A stretch of 64,000 nt of DNA from NCBI GenBank assembly GCA_033558025.1, contig JAUCEF010000012.1:1-64000 (forward strand), written 5' to 3'. The notes under the pieces are model-generated. The model was given only the letters and a program-made list of their open reading frames with translations, had not been told where the DNA came from and did no database searches. This document shows, one piece after another, positions 30,240 through 41,778 of this stretch. Position 1 is the stretch's first letter. Each line of letters begins with the position of its first letter. A program made the position numbers and the translations under genes. Source of the stretch: Phytophthora sp. 'mugwort'. Taxonomy: Eukaryota > Oomycota > Peronosporomycetes > Peronosporales > Peronosporaceae.

Positions 30240-31132
30240 TGTGTCATCCATCTCGACCACTCGCGACTCTTTCTACAGCTTGATTTTGGTTTTGGCTTGC
30301 AGGTCAATCATCAAATTGTGGAGCACGACCGTGGTGGTGACGTCACGAACCGTCTTCTCTACACATTTTTCATTGAGCACCTTCTAGAGATAGCGGAAAC
30401 GTCCCTCCCAAGTCTAAATGTGCATTCGACTGACATGCGTGTACTTGAATGCAACGTTGAAAAAGTGTTGCTTTGCCGTCAGCGAATCCGCCCTTCTCGC
30501 GCTCAGCATACGGCACTATCAACGATGAAAGCATGCATATCCCGCATCCCCAATGAAATGCGTCCAGCAGGAATTAATCCGGGCACGTGCTGCCCTACGT
30601 AGCTGTATTTCCAGCTCTTCTTGTCCGACCAGGACCCAGGGCGCAACTCAATACTCATGAAACGACGGTTTGCCGCTACGATAGTTTGCATATTCAGCGC
30701 CCGGGTCGCATTTTCGGCAGTAGAATCCATCGAATTAGCTGGGGCGCTGTATCGCCAAGAGAGAGCCATCACCCGCTCCGACCACACCTGGGTAGCCACA
30801 TGACGTGCAAAATGCGATTTAACAGCGTCCCAGCCATGCTTGTCATGCGGGAAGCAGATTATATCGCCCGCGGCGTCGTACAGCACTCGAACCACTTCGT
30901 CAACGATGTCTATCGCGTAGCTCTTTGCTATTCCCATTGCGTCCGCAGTTTCACTATATCCAGCCACCGATGCAAAGAAGTAGAGGGCAGTAGCGCATTT
31001 CTTCTCGTAGGAATGCTTCTTGGTCGCAGCTTGAGCAAAACGAACGCCTCGAACACGAAGGAAACGACAGGACAGATCTCCAAAAACGAAGCCCGAGAAC
31101 ATCTCAAACGCTTCGTGAACCAGCCTTCGCAC
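30240..31132 (-). pseudogene. Harbinger transposase (DDE_4)
   Basis: The start at 31132 leads into the helix-turn-helix part (ALYFFASVAGYSETADAMGI, then a second helix). The core has LNMQTIVAANRRFMSIELRP followed by GSWSDKKSWKYS, where the family has the GS.HD-like segment. A frame change near 30560 gives FIGDAGYA with the second catalytic Asp. The C-terminus (VEKTVRDVTTTVVLHNLMID, 30310-30370) is in yet another frame. It is broken by at least three frame changes and a stop near 30392. Confidence 0.85.
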
Positions 31133-31384
31133 TGAGGATCAGCCACGCATTCTAGAAAGACAGAACCGTTAAGTTATTGTTCTATTTCTTTTCCTCACTC
31201 CTGTTGCTTGTAACCAGAGCCATCGTTTCGCTTACAAGCATCAAGACGAGGACTACGGCATCCGCCTTTGTCGACATAATGACTTACGTGGAGATCGTCG
31301 TCTCCAGGCGATCCCCACCTATTTTACCAAGAGACGAAAGACTGCATTTCTCCAGTTGTCACGCCGTTGATCTTACTTAGCCAA

Positions 31385-33020
31385 TCACACGACGAGTTTT
31401 TTTTTTTGCATCGCTAGGCCGCGACGATCTCCAGTACATGTATATCTCAACCTGGGGATGACGCGACCACCCCCTAAATGGATAGCATCGTGTCGCGATT
31501 TTGGAAAGTAGGCACGAAGCATGTTATGACGGAGCTGCACCGAGTCTAGCTTTCGGCGGGGCGCGCCCAAGGCGAAGTGGTTCAACCAAGGACGTCTCTC
31601 TAAGAATAATGGCCAATCACGGTGTTTGTGGTCGTTTGTGAAGAATGTGCGCATATCCCCGCCGAGGTTGAGGCCCCGTCCACCGAGTCCAACACCGCGA
31701 CGCGGCGAAGTCTGCTGATCACCGCCGCCGATGTTTTCTCCGACACCGGCACCGACACCACAGTTTCTCAAGCAAAACTCAATGATATTAAAGTTTACCG
31801 ATAGTTCCTTTGTGACCTTTGGAAACTTACCTGGTACTCGCAAAATCAACTGCCCGCTCGCTGTTCTTTGTGATGCTCCAGCTTGACAATCCCGTCGACA
31901 AACTGAGAGATAGGATGGTCGATGGAGCTCCCCATTGCTACCAGAATTATCTGCAAATGAGAACTCGCTCTCGTGTGCCGTCATCGCGCCGGTCAGACAG
32001 GAGAAACAAAAAGCCACCTTCTTCATCTTTTTTAGGTCCGAAGTCGGCAGCTTCAACTTCTTCTCGATCTTACACGCGTTGCAGATGGATCCGCAAAAAA
32101 CTAAGCATGCGTTGGGACGACTTGCAAACCTGACCAGACGCCCCACGCGCTTAGTGCAGGTGACACAGTTCTGGTCTGAAGTCGACTGTCTGCGTTTGTC
32201 CAGCTCGGAGTAGCGTTGGCCAAGAGTCTGCGCAAACTTCTTCACATTGCTGACTGGTGTGGGTCTGAGCGTAGATTGTAGCGCTTTGAGAAAGCATGGA
32301 ACAAGGAATTGTCGAACCCGGTCGCTCATCGGCTCTAATATCGTCATCGAGTTGACTGCCAACGAGGTTTTGTTTACTTGGCGGAAGAACGAGCAGCTCT
32401 GAACGAACTCGTCCTGGTAGTTCGTGAGCTTGCGGGATGCCCACAGAGTGCATGACATGGTAGCCCAACGGCTCGCCGCTTGGCAAGTAGTTAATACCAG
32501 TCGCTTCCACGTAAACGTAGTCTCTGTTCTTGACAATGCCCATCGACCGACGTCGGACATCAAGCTCCATCCACTTTACCATGACTGTTGCAAATGGGTC
32601 GAGTGTCGTTGGGTTCGTGATCCGCAGTAGCGTAGCAGCATCGCTGAAGTCATTCAAGCTCGAGTCCCCGGCACATATTGCCGATTCCAGAATGCCGTGC
32701 ATTATGTCGCCCAGTGTACCGGATACTGGTCCAACACAAAGTAATGACTGCAACTCAGAATCTTCATCCACCCGTGCAGTGTAAATATGCTGGGGCCTTT
32801 GTCGTTGAGCCCTTCGGTTGGTGTAGACTTGCATCCCATCCTTTCCCTTAATAAGTTTCCATGCCTTCGGGTCCACGGCCGAGAAGTGCAGGTATCGGTC
32901 GAAGTTTGCGTCGAGAATTGTCTTCACAACATTCTGCAGCTCTTCTTTATCAGCAGACGACAACGAAACTGCCTGAAATGGGTTCTTCGGGTATCCAGCA
33001 CAGGTCATTCTTGCGCGCAT
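31385..33020 (-). pseudogene. START-domain plus FYVE-like zinc finger protein, copy 1
   Basis: The start ATG is at 33020. The lipid-binding START-like part covers about residues 20-215 (VDPKAWKLIKGKDGMQVYTN, then RNYVY-type RRSMGIVKNRDYVYVEATGI). A frameshift near 32390 moves the rest to another frame. The C-terminus has a FYVE-like cysteine set (CVTC, CGSICNAC, CFSC) at about 31980-32160. After this the frame continues through a GTAAGT splice-donor-like site at about 31830 and into the Harbinger terminal repeat, stopping at 31385. Such START/FYVE proteins are an expanded oomycete family; membrane or lipid association is likely. Confidence 0.7.
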
Positions 33021-33038
33021 TGGTATAGTTGTGTAGGC

Positions 33039-33266
33039 TCAAGCAATTTGCCGACTGCGCTCTTTCGTCGCTTTGAGTCTCAGCAGATCTCCATCCTTGC
33101 TCATGCGGATGAAGGCATAGCGTTTGTGACGCGTTAGTGACGAAAATTTTACTGTTGCCTCAACCCATATGCAACCGTCCTCGTTCCATTTTACGACGGA
33201 CTCAAGTGGCAGGCATTTGAGCCCATGCATTCTGTGTCCCTCAGTATCATATGTGCCAGTGGACAC
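33039..33266 (-). pseudogene. Possible upstream exon of START copy 1
   Basis: A 75-codon minus-strand frame directly upstream of copy 1 (HGLKCLPLESVVKWNEDGCI) ends with TGA at 33039-33041. It looks protein-like, but no motif is visible. It could be a first exon of the START gene or an independent fragment. Confidence 0.3.
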
Positions 33267-33321
33267 GATGGGTAAAATACTGCCTGACCTTTAATGAGAG
33301 CGCCACCGAACTGAATCGACA

Positions 33322-33393
33322 CGCACCACAGGATACAGACACTATTGTTGCGAAGATGGCTTCGCAACAATAGTGTCTGTATCTTGTGGTGCG
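33322..33393. repeat. 34-bp inverted repeat between START genes
   Basis: Arms 33322-33355 and 33360-33393 match at 33 of 34 positions with a 4-base spacer (atgg). As RNA it would form a long hairpin. No coding frame uses it. Confidence 0.9.
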
Positions 33394-33527
33394 TCTATAT
33401 CCGTCGTACTGTAAATATATTTTTTCAGTCTAACATACCGAACCCCAATGACGCATTCCCGATTATTAGTTTGAGAAACTGAACCTGACCAACGACTCAC
33501 AATTCTTCGCCCTCAAGCCTGCCGACC

Positions 33528-34715
33528 TCAAGTTCGAACTGAATGACGCATTCGACGCAGAAGTCCAGAGCCGTTCCTCGGATTCTTGGTTTTAGATAAC
33601 TCGGAGGCTTCCGCTCTGATCACACCCCCGAGACATGAAAAACATAGTGTGTACTCGTTTGTGGTCTCCTTCAGGTTCGATGTGAAAAACTTCGCCTTCT
33701 TCTCGATCTTGCACGAGCTGCAGATATGCCCGTGGTACAGCTTACATATACGCTGATGGCTTGTGAACTTCCGAAAAGCCCACTTACGCTTGGTGCAAGT
33801 CACGCAAGTGAAATGCGGCGTCGCGAGCTTCACTCCATTTAAGGTATCTATCCCCGAGTAATTTTTGCCGAGTGCGTCCTTCAACTTCTTTAAGCTGCCG
33901 TCCTGTGCGGTATTGAACATTAATAGCAACATTTGAGAGAAGTGGGGGACGATCACCCGTCGAGCTTGTTCGTTCATCGGATTCAGCATCCACATGGCGT
34001 AGACCGACACAGTGTGTTCCTTATCTTGACGGAAGAAGAAGCACACCGACAGCTTGCCACGAATCCACCCTTGCAGTGGTGGGGCTTGCAGAAGGTCAAC
34101 CGAGTGCAGGAGGTGGTAACCCACACGCCCACTTTTCGGCAAATCCTCGATGCCCGTGGCTTCGACGTAAACATAGTCGCGGTTCCTGATCAAGCCTACT
34201 GAGCGACGACGAACATCCAATCCCATCTATTTGACCTTCATGGAGTTGAAAGGAGACTTTAAAGTCGGCTCCTGGACTTTTGTAAGAGTAATGGCCCCAT
34301 TGATATCCTTGGTTAACGATGTCTTGATTTGTGAAGGGGTAACATCGGGAACAGTGAGTCGGGACAGAACTTCTTCGAGTGTACCAGGAGTTGATCCGAC
34401 GAACAACATGGCCTGCAAGTCGAGATCAGCGGGCTGATTAAGAGGGAGCGAAGAGCTACATCGCCGCCATCGACGCTCCGCATACATTCGCATTTGGTCT
34501 CTACTCTTGACTAGCCTCCATGCGCTTAGGTCCACGTCTTTGAAATGTACATACCTGTCGAGATTCGCTGCTATGATGGCCCTGGCAACCGTTTGCAGCT
34601 CGTTTGTGTCTGTAGAAGAGAGTGACATTGGGCGGAACGGACTCATAAGGATGTTCTTCAACTGTAGTGCAAAGCGAATTGATAAATGACATGTCGATGG
34701 TATAGTTCGCTTCAC
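33528..34715 (-). pseudogene. START-domain plus FYVE-like zinc finger protein, copy 2 (amber stop)
   Basis: A paralogue of copy 1 in the same orientation. The N-terminal half (34227-34715) shows VDLSAWRLVKSRDQMRMYA, and the C-terminal half (33528-34226) shows LDVRRRSVGLIRNRDYVYVE, a START C-terminal part and cysteines CVTC, HICSSC and CFSC. The two halves are in one frame, separated only by TAG at 34227-34229 where copy 1 has TGG (Trp). Apart from this one change the gene is open over about 395 codons. Confidence 0.75.
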
Positions 34716-35618
34716 CCCGCAACCACTTTTATGAGGAGTTCGGACACATCTTCACTTTTGCGCCCATACGGAGTGAAGGAAAGCGAACTTGACCACCAGC
34801 CGATCGACCGTATGCTGCAAGTCAATGAATTGTGTGAATACCGGTAATAAAGGCCTCTTGTGGCTGATAGTACAGTACCATCCGTGGCAGCTATGCGGAT
34901 AGGCAAGATGCGGAACAGGTCCGTTCTGCTGCGATGCATTGAAGAGTGTCGTTCTTTTGTGGTTTTACAAAGGTTGACAGCAACGAGGACGTATTGTGGC
35001 GTAGCGGCGTCGATTTTTCTTCGGTGGACCTGCTGCTTTCAGGATGTCAAGAATAACCAGCTGGCTTGGTATGCGGTAAAGACCATCGTTCATATCGCAA
35101 ACCCTGTCAGGCTACATAATTCTTTTATTTTAGTCGCAACCCTTCAGGCATTTCAGCTATAATAATAACAACCTATTTGATCTACTGATTATAATAACCT
35201 ACTATACTGAATTGCGATTAATATATTCAAGAATAGAGGTTGGCGTTTTTTATCTCGCTCAAATCGGAGTCAAAAGTCGCTTTGCTGGCTGGAAATGCAA
35301 TATTTCAACTCCAACTGTCGACACCGTGAATGGCGTTGAGCAAGTCGTGCCAAGCTCAGAATGCTCGCTAAGAAGACCGTGAGCGGCCCAAGTAATCACA
35401 TTGGTGAAGGACTCCCGTGGTAGAGCTCTTACTGTAGAATAAAATTGGATATTCTCGCTCGGGCGCGGATTTCTGGAAAGTGCAAAAGATATTTCTTGCG
35501 AGTACAGCCAAAATTAAGATTTCGTGCGGTTGTGCAGATATAATTGAGATTTGATGTGAGTGCATTTATTCAGAAAAAAAATGTTGTTTATGTTATCGTC
35601 AGCAAAACAAGAGCTAAG
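34716..35618. other. Spacer without recognised gene
   Basis: No family-level similarity on either strand. The right half (35160-35590) is A/T-rich. A 75-codon minus-strand frame at 34712-34939 and a 100-codon plus-strand frame at 34860-35162 have no visible motif. Confidence 0.45.
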
Positions 35619-35710
35619 GGCCATGACGTGGTGTTTACATCGCCATATCATTCTGATCTTCAGCCTATAGAGCTTGTATGGGCGAGAGTAAAGGGTGAAG
35701 TTGACCGTTA
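35619..35710 (+). pseudogene. Tc1/mariner-type DDE_3 transposase remnant
   Basis: Thirty codons read GHDVVFTSPYHSDLQPIELV followed by WARVKGEV, the very conserved C-terminal DDE_3 segment (P.YHS.LNPIE..W...K) of Tc1-like transposases, ending at TAG. The rest of the gene is missing. Confidence 0.75.
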
Positions 35711-37102
35711 GTGAACGGGTGCGAGAAGTGTAGCCGAATGTGGTGTCGGAAATGCCCTGCGAATGCGGCCGCCCTCGTTGCCGCCGTTGGAGACTCAATT
35801 GTCGTGACCCCGTTTGGAAAGGACGAAAGTTGAATATGCGACTGGGCGCTGATTGGTCAAATAAGACCATGGCCGTGTCCCACAACGGACCGTGCGCACC
35901 ACACAATGTCAGTAACCGCTAGTCGCATCCGGATGGTATCCGGAGAGCCGCCTGTCGATGCTTTCGGCGTCGCCGAGTTCTCGGTGGTTACATAACGAAC
36001 AAGTTCACATGAGATATTTTGTATGAAGCATAGGAAATGGTAGATTAAGAGATAAGCGCCTTCGTGCGCAACTAACTGAACAGCTTTTCCTCCCGATCGC
36101 ACAAGAGTCAAGTCCGGCCGCGATAATTGTCCGCAGCGTCTGGTCCCGCTTGATCGCCAGGATTATGTCTGTCGTTGGACACGGTGGCTAGTTGAAGCAC
36201 GTGTTCATCCCACCAGGCAGCGCCAAGAAACGAAGAAGAAGTGTGGCAAATCCGAGTGCCAGGGACAAGTACGTCCGACCCAGGAGTGCTAAAGACATCC
36301 TCCGTTCAACAACAACCTGCCGGAATCTTGCTCCGGCCCCTCGCTACCGGCTGAAAAGTCCAGGACCCTCCCTTCTGAGGTCCAGCGAGGTAACAAGAAG
36401 TGTGCGATAGCAGCCTAGCCTTTGCTCGTGGCTAGGGATGTGGGAAAGCTCGGTGGACTTATGAACGGGTCAAGGCGCACAGGGTCACTTATCAACCCGG
36501 TGCTAGGGCAGATTGAAGGCCTTCAGATCGAAGCTTCGTCCCATATTCGCTGAGTCCCAATGGACAAAGGGTGTGTTGTGGGTGGGCAGTACTGGCAGAC
36601 AAAATTCTGGCGTGTTCCTACACGGCACGAAGCAAACCCAAGCGGGGTGCCCGCGAAGCAGGGCCGCGCGGTATTTGCGAATGCATGCCCAGCGACGAGC
36701 TCACCAGCGAACGGACCCGTCGCCCTGAATCGGAGCCAGTTTCTTATGGGGGTGGAACTCCCAGTATGCTCTGAACAGAAGCTTCTGTGCGATTACCCGT
36801 TCTTATCTGTGCTTTTCTTTGTTTCGTCTGCGCGATTCTGCCGTGCTCGCGAAGTCTCCACAACGAGGTATTACTGTAAACCTGAGATTGTGCGGAGATT
36901 TGCGAGAGTGTCCCACTCGCTTTTACTTAAGTAGATAACTAACGCAGTTTAGTTGTCTTTAAGGTAGTTTGCCAGCTTTTTCTTAGAAAGTATTTACAGA
37001 AAACCCGTGTAAATATCAGTAATTTATTAGTTATCGACGAAAACGGCATTTGATCGGTCTACGGCACAATTCCCGCCAAAACTCCGAACGCGCGCTTCAC
37101 TT
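35711..37102. other. Unrecognised spacer
   Basis: About 1.4 kb with only short open frames (such as 36192-36410, 36560-36934) of low-complexity Arg/Ser composition. No motif, repeat or RNA gene recognised. Confidence 0.45.
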
Positions 37103-38257
37103 TTGAATTCACAAGCGAATAGTGCAGCATACCCATGTTGTTCGCTAATGCCGACCAGAAGCGACCCCCAGATGATCAGCACCGCCGTGGCCCTGGCCCA
37201 GATGGAAGACTCCTTGCTGCGCCGGGAGGAGAGGTTGCAAGAAAGGCGAATGAGATTGATGACGAATATTTGCACGTGTTCGAAGATGAAATCGACTCTG
37301 ACAGCCCGATCTACGACCGTTTCCTCGCCGATCAAGGATCGGAGTGAATTTACATCATGACCTACTTTTCGGGCACGCTGAGTTTGAGACACTGTATGCT
37401 CTGGTCCAGCCAGCAATCTCGTCGTACTGGGATGTTGGGCGAGGTCGGAGATTTAAATGCACCGCGCGCGATGCCTTCTTCATGGCGTTGAACGTAGTGA
37501 AGTGGTACTCCTAGTGGGACATGCATGCCAACGTTTTCGGGCGGAGGACGTCTTCGTTCGAGACAATGACGATGAAGGTGCTCGAGTCGATCGAAAAGCC
37601 ACTCGTGGATCACTTGATCCAGCCGATCACGATGGCAACGCAACGTCAAAAGGCTCAACTTTTCAAGAACGACCGATACGCACTCTATGCTACAGATGTG
37701 AAGTTCCAAGAGGCTCATCGTCCGAGTGGAAGATTCGCGGATGCAAAAACGCATTATTCAGGTCATCGTTATGGACTAAGACTTGAAGCGTCTGTTGCAC
37801 TTCCAGGTGTATGCGCCGCGCTCCCATCACACTATCCGGGGGCCACGCACGACAACACCATCTTCACGGACCGGAAAGAGCTTCACACAGACATGATAGC
37901 CAAGAATGCCGTCATCAGAGAGCCCGGGATCGAAGACAATGGAGAAGGCCACGAAGAATTTGGGCGAAGCTGGGCAGTCTTGGTACACATGGGATACCAA
38001 TGTCTGGCCAGATAATCAGAACGATCCAACCCAGGCGCAAAACTCGAAATGGCGAACTTACCAACGATGAAATTCAGCGTAACCGGCGCATTTCTTCTGA
38101 CCGCATCGTTGTCGAGATGTACTTCGGTCGCTTGAGCAAGCTGTGGGCGATCGCGTCATATACATTGCGTTGGAGTCACGACAAGTTCGACATGATCGCG
38201 AACATTACTTGCGCCCTGACGAACTACCACATGTCGTTAATGCCTCTCTTCACTTAG
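37103..38257 (+). pseudogene. Harbinger-like ISL2EU-type DDE transposase
   Basis: The catalytic part has ALYATDVKFQEAHRPSGRF (first Asp, near 37690), a conserved HYSGHRYGLRLEASVALPG and HYPGATHDNTIF, then VHMGYQC near 37990, where the family has DKGYQG; the second catalytic Asp is lost. The C-terminal ISSDRIVVEMYFGRLSKLW is in another frame (37811-38257). Upstream pieces from 37103 form the N-terminus, with a TAG at 37512-37514 and a frameshift near 37225. Confidence 0.75.
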
Positions 38258-38561
38258 AAGGCCGACTTCTACAAGATGACTGAATGAGTACATACGACGC
38301 GGTGAACAAGGAAAGTAAAGGAGTGCTCGCAACCAATCTACGTACCGTTGTCGCCGGGCCAACCGGATCAACCTCGAATTCGATCAAGCGCCTCACAGCA
38401 ATCGCAGTCATCGCAAGCATCTCGTCCCCTGCATTTCTCGCCGTACTAGCTTTATAGCAGCCAACATCGTGTTTGCCAGAGTCATATTCTCTTCGTCAGA
38501 CATCCCTGCATACATAATACATAGTGGTAAACAGATAAAGTTGTTTTCAGGTCGCGAAAGT
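38258..38561. other. Spacer without recognised gene
   Basis: No coding similarity or repeat seen. Confidence 0.4.
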
Positions 38562-38626
38562 TGCCAGCTGGAGGAATCGAACCACCATCTTCTCTTTCGA
38601 GAGCTTTTCCGTTAAGCTGTACTGGC
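38562..38626 (-). ncRNA. tRNA-like module with collapsed anticodon arm, 1
   Basis: The 65-base minus-strand sequence folds as acceptor GCCAGTA/AGCTGGC (6 of 7 pairs, one of them a wobble) plus discriminator A, D arm GCTT/AAGC with the loop AACGGAA, a 4-bp TCTC/GAGA hairpin closed by the tetraloop GAAA where the anticodon arm should be, four linker bases, and a T arm GGTGG/CCTCC (one mismatch) with the loop TTCGATT. A normal tRNA would need a 7-base anticodon loop, so this is not a decoding tRNA. It carries an internal box B (GGTTCGATTCC). Confidence 0.5.
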
Positions 38627-38984
38627 TGCGAGTGTGGAAGGAGCAGTATTCCCTCTAGGTCAGATACGGACCACCGCAGTTAGGTGACAACTTTTGTAGA
38701 GCGACATTTTGCAGCGCCACTCCCCCTCAATTCACCCCAAGTGAGCTAATGCAAGGGGTGGTCAATCGCACCATGAGCTACAGGTCGCATGGCGACTTTG
38801 GGGAGCGCGATGGAAATGCAGCGTCTATTTTGTTATCTGTTGGTCTGTGCATTGGTTGGTATCCAATAAAATACGCGGGTCTGCAGAAAATCCAGTGAGA
38901 GCCGATAATTCATAATTATCTCACTCGACAGCTTGGAACCGTCGCAGGATTGCCATCTTAAAATTATCGTACACAGACTATTCA
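38627..38984. other. Spacer without recognised gene
   Basis: About 360 bases, nothing recognised on either strand. Confidence 0.4.
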
Positions 38985-39660
38985 TCAATGTTGTTCCACG
39001 GTACACTCGATGATGTCGAGGCGCTTCTTCTTAACTATCTTGAGATCTTGCTGTGCACCCACGTACTGCGCAGCGCCGACTTGAGTGGGCCCATGATGCC
39101 CATGTCGAGAGGCTGGCATGTGTCCTTCCCCAGAGACATGGCAATCGAAGTTGTCCACGAGGACGACAGCAGGTCCGTCGAGCCCACCCGCCAACACTTC
39201 GCTGGCTTGAAACTCCCAGTAGCGACTGTCCACACAAGCGTTCTCCTGAACGCAGTAGAAGTGACCGGGGGGGGGGGTATGTTGTGAGCTCGTATTTTTC
39301 AATGCCGGCGCCAGACACGTCCTTTATAATGAACAGGACTGGGATTTTATTTTTCTTCGATATCACCCAATATGGAAAATAACTGAAATATAAGATTAAA
39401 AACATAGTATTACCATCCGCGTGCACTGTTACAAGGGATGTCATACGGCCTGAATGCTCCGTCACACCTGTCACCGTGCCGAGCCAGTTGTTCCCCTCCC
39501 TGTCCACCATTTCTCGGGTGCCATCTCGTAGTAAATTGAACGTCTCGTCGACATTATAGATTTCACTCAGGGGGGTGTTCCAAGTGGCGCCACCAGAGAA
39601 CAACGAGAAAGCAAGTTGTGTTTCAATCAGTCCGTTGTCCAATAGTTCACTTGTACAGGA
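38985..39660 (-). pseudogene. Second pogo/Tigger-like DDE_1 transposase
   Basis: Minus-strand pieces show NVDETFNLL (first Asp, about 39560), a region DREGNNWLGTVTGVTEHSGR, the second Asp in VVLVDNFDCHVS (about 39140), and the third in QPLDMGIMGPLK (about 39100) in an overlapping frame. A candidate intron separates HADG from the rest near 39410-39350. A G-run at 39269-39278 changes the frame. It is different in sequence from the pogo at 11559. Confidence 0.75.
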
Positions 39661-40412
39661 ACATGTGATGAAGGGCCACGACTAAGACGGTGCTAATATT
39701 TACAAGACCATTACATTTTCGAGACTGCTTTACTTACCGTTTTGCAAATTTTTGGCACAATTTAAACAAAGCTTTCTACCCATTTTCCTCGCTTTTCTTC
39801 GTACATTGGTACTCCATTAACCGGGCGTACTGAAGTTATTTCACGTACTCTATCATCATTATCGTAGTAACAAGCTACAAACAAAAATGCAAATCAAAGA
39901 GATTATGACATAAAATGGCACAATATAGCAAAACTTAAGGTTGGTGTCCCGGTGCTCGTCTTTCATATACAAATTCACTCATGTGAAAAGGAAAATAACT
40001 TTATCCCTTTTTTGCCCCTTTATGGTCTTGCGCTTTGCGAGACGCTGAACTATTGATATTATCTTCGTTTTGACCCAGTCGCACACAGTCCAGCGCGGAC
40101 GTTGCTTTCCTTGATAACTGCATCGATGCCAACTTCAGCAACTCTACGAAGAACCTGGCGATTCTGATTTTTGTACGAGCGCTTGATACGCATAGCTTCA
40201 CGATCAAACAAAATTTATTAAAACTAAAAATATAGTAAATTCAAAATATTCAAATGCCCGGTGTATTTCGAACAAAACAAAATTATTTTTTTTTACAGAG
40301 TGAAATGCTGGTGGGGGCGTGGTGTTCTGCACTGTTCAGCGAATTATACAAGGATTTGCAATAGAAAGTGAGATAGAACTGCAGCTCATTGGCCAAACCT
40401 GAACTGATTATT
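39661..40412. other. A/T-rich spacer with one unrecognised ORF
   Basis: A/T-rich. A 68-codon minus-strand frame (40001-40207) has no motif; it might be part of the N-terminus of the pogo-like gene. Five bases TTATT (40408-40412) form the left target duplication of gypsy B. Confidence 0.4.
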
Positions 40413-40696
40413 TGTAACGGGCTGAGTCCGTTACATAAGTAAATAGGTTTCTATTACATATTACATTAGCAGGTAGCCATCCTCCCATTGGTTGATTATG
40501 GGGAGCCAGACCCATATCGACCAATCAGGAGTCGATCCAAATTTGAGTGGCTAACAGAAATCCGGGAAATTTTTTCTCGGACTTAAAAATAAAACAGAGT
40601 TAAATTGCCACTAAAGTGACACTTGGGTTTGGTAATTAAAAGCTTCCTCTGTTACTAATAGTATAAGCTAGTAACGGTAATTCTTATCCCATTACA
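40413..40696 (+). repeat. Gypsy B 5' LTR
   Basis: Begins TGTAACGG, gctgagt, CCGTTACA, an inverted repeat at its very edge, and ends attaca. A TATA-like ttaaaaataaaac lies about 110 bp before the end. Confidence 0.9.
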
Positions 40697-40722
40697 CCTG
40701 GTAACATTTTGTAGTCCTTCCA

Positions 40723-41759
40723 ATGTCCAAGTACGAGATGAGCCTGGACGATCCCTACGCGACCCCAGCGACAACGCTGGATCACTCGGCCTTCCCCCAT
40801 CTCACCACCGTCGAGTGGCAAGCCCTACACCGCGTCGCGGCGGTGTCAGGAGAAGTCTTCGTAACGTCGCTGCTGAGCTCAACGACGCCCGAACGACAAC
40901 GTGAAGCCATTCAAGGGTTCATGTCACGCGAGCTCGCCGAAGCGGAATCGGCGAATATCAACTCCCTCGCGTGGCTCGCGGAACGATGCTGTCAAGATGG
41001 AGACGTCGACTTACTCCGGTGTCGAACAAGACCGTCTGCCACTGAACCGCTCGTTCCGCGAAGTCGACATCGCAATCGCTTCGAGGCTAATCGAAGCGAC
41101 CCCGGCAAGAATTAACTTCTTGCTGTCTCGCCTGTCCGGAAAGGCGAAGGAGCTCTAGGCAAACTGGCTGCCGACCCCAATGCGTTCCCCACTCTGGAGA
41201 GCATCCAGAGTGACTGCGACTCGCATTCGAGCCTCCACAGGACGAGGCACGTATGCGAGCAGACTTCTTTGCTCTCAAGCAAGGTCGACTGTCAATGCGC
41301 GATTACGTTCAGAAGACACGACACTTAGCTTCGTGTGTACTTACGAACCCTATCGACATGGCTTCGCAAGTCCACGTCTTTATTTTTTGTTTGCGCGAGG
41401 GCTTGACGCGCTATTCTCTCACGCGCGGCGACCCGAAGTCCCTGGAAGAGGCCTTCGCCCTCGCGCTACGCGAGGACTATACTGTGCCGTCTTCATACTC
41501 CCGCGGTCCCCCGGTCGAAGCCCGCGGGTCAGCGCCTGAGCCAATAGAGATCGACGCGATCGACATTCCTGTTGGCCGCGGTCGATTGCCCAACCGCGGC
41601 ACTCGCACCCCGAGTATCACGACCGGCTACCGCTGTGGTAAGCAGAGCCATCGCGCGGCAGTCTACCGCCCGCCCGCGCCGGTCTACGCGAACGCAGTCG
41701 CCCCGAGGGACGATGGTCCTCGCCAGACGGCCCAGCCAAAAAACGATCAGGCCCAGTAG
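40723..41759 (+). pseudogene. Gypsy B gag
   Basis: The start ATG at 40723 opens SKYEMSLDDPYATPAT. The capsid-like part is read in two other frames: YSGVEQDRLPLN (about 41010) and ADFFALKQGRLSMRDYVQKT (41255 on), ending LEEAFALALREDYTV. The knuckle near 41630 reads GYRCGKQSHRAAVY, with the first and last Cys replaced. Frameshifts fall near 40990 and 41250. Confidence 0.85.
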
Positions 41760-41778
41760 GTGAGGGCGCCCTACTGGC

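Larger units (their letters stand above)
28899..31474 (-). mobile_element. PIF/Harbinger transposon with TIRs and TAA duplication
   Basis: The left end GGGGGTGGTCGCGTCAT and the right end ATGACGCGACCACCCCC are exact inverted repeats. TAA stands on both sides (28896-28898 and 31475-31477), the 3-bp duplication of this superfamily. It encodes a transposase on the minus strand and a decayed gene on the plus strand, the usual two-gene layout. It sits at the 3' end of a START/FYVE-like gene. Confidence 0.9.

Noticed and set aside
31385..31830. C-terminal 150 residues of START copy 1 as a new functional domain
   Set aside because: The segment runs through a splice-donor-like site and into a transposon end, so it is more likely untranslated or aberrant read-through.
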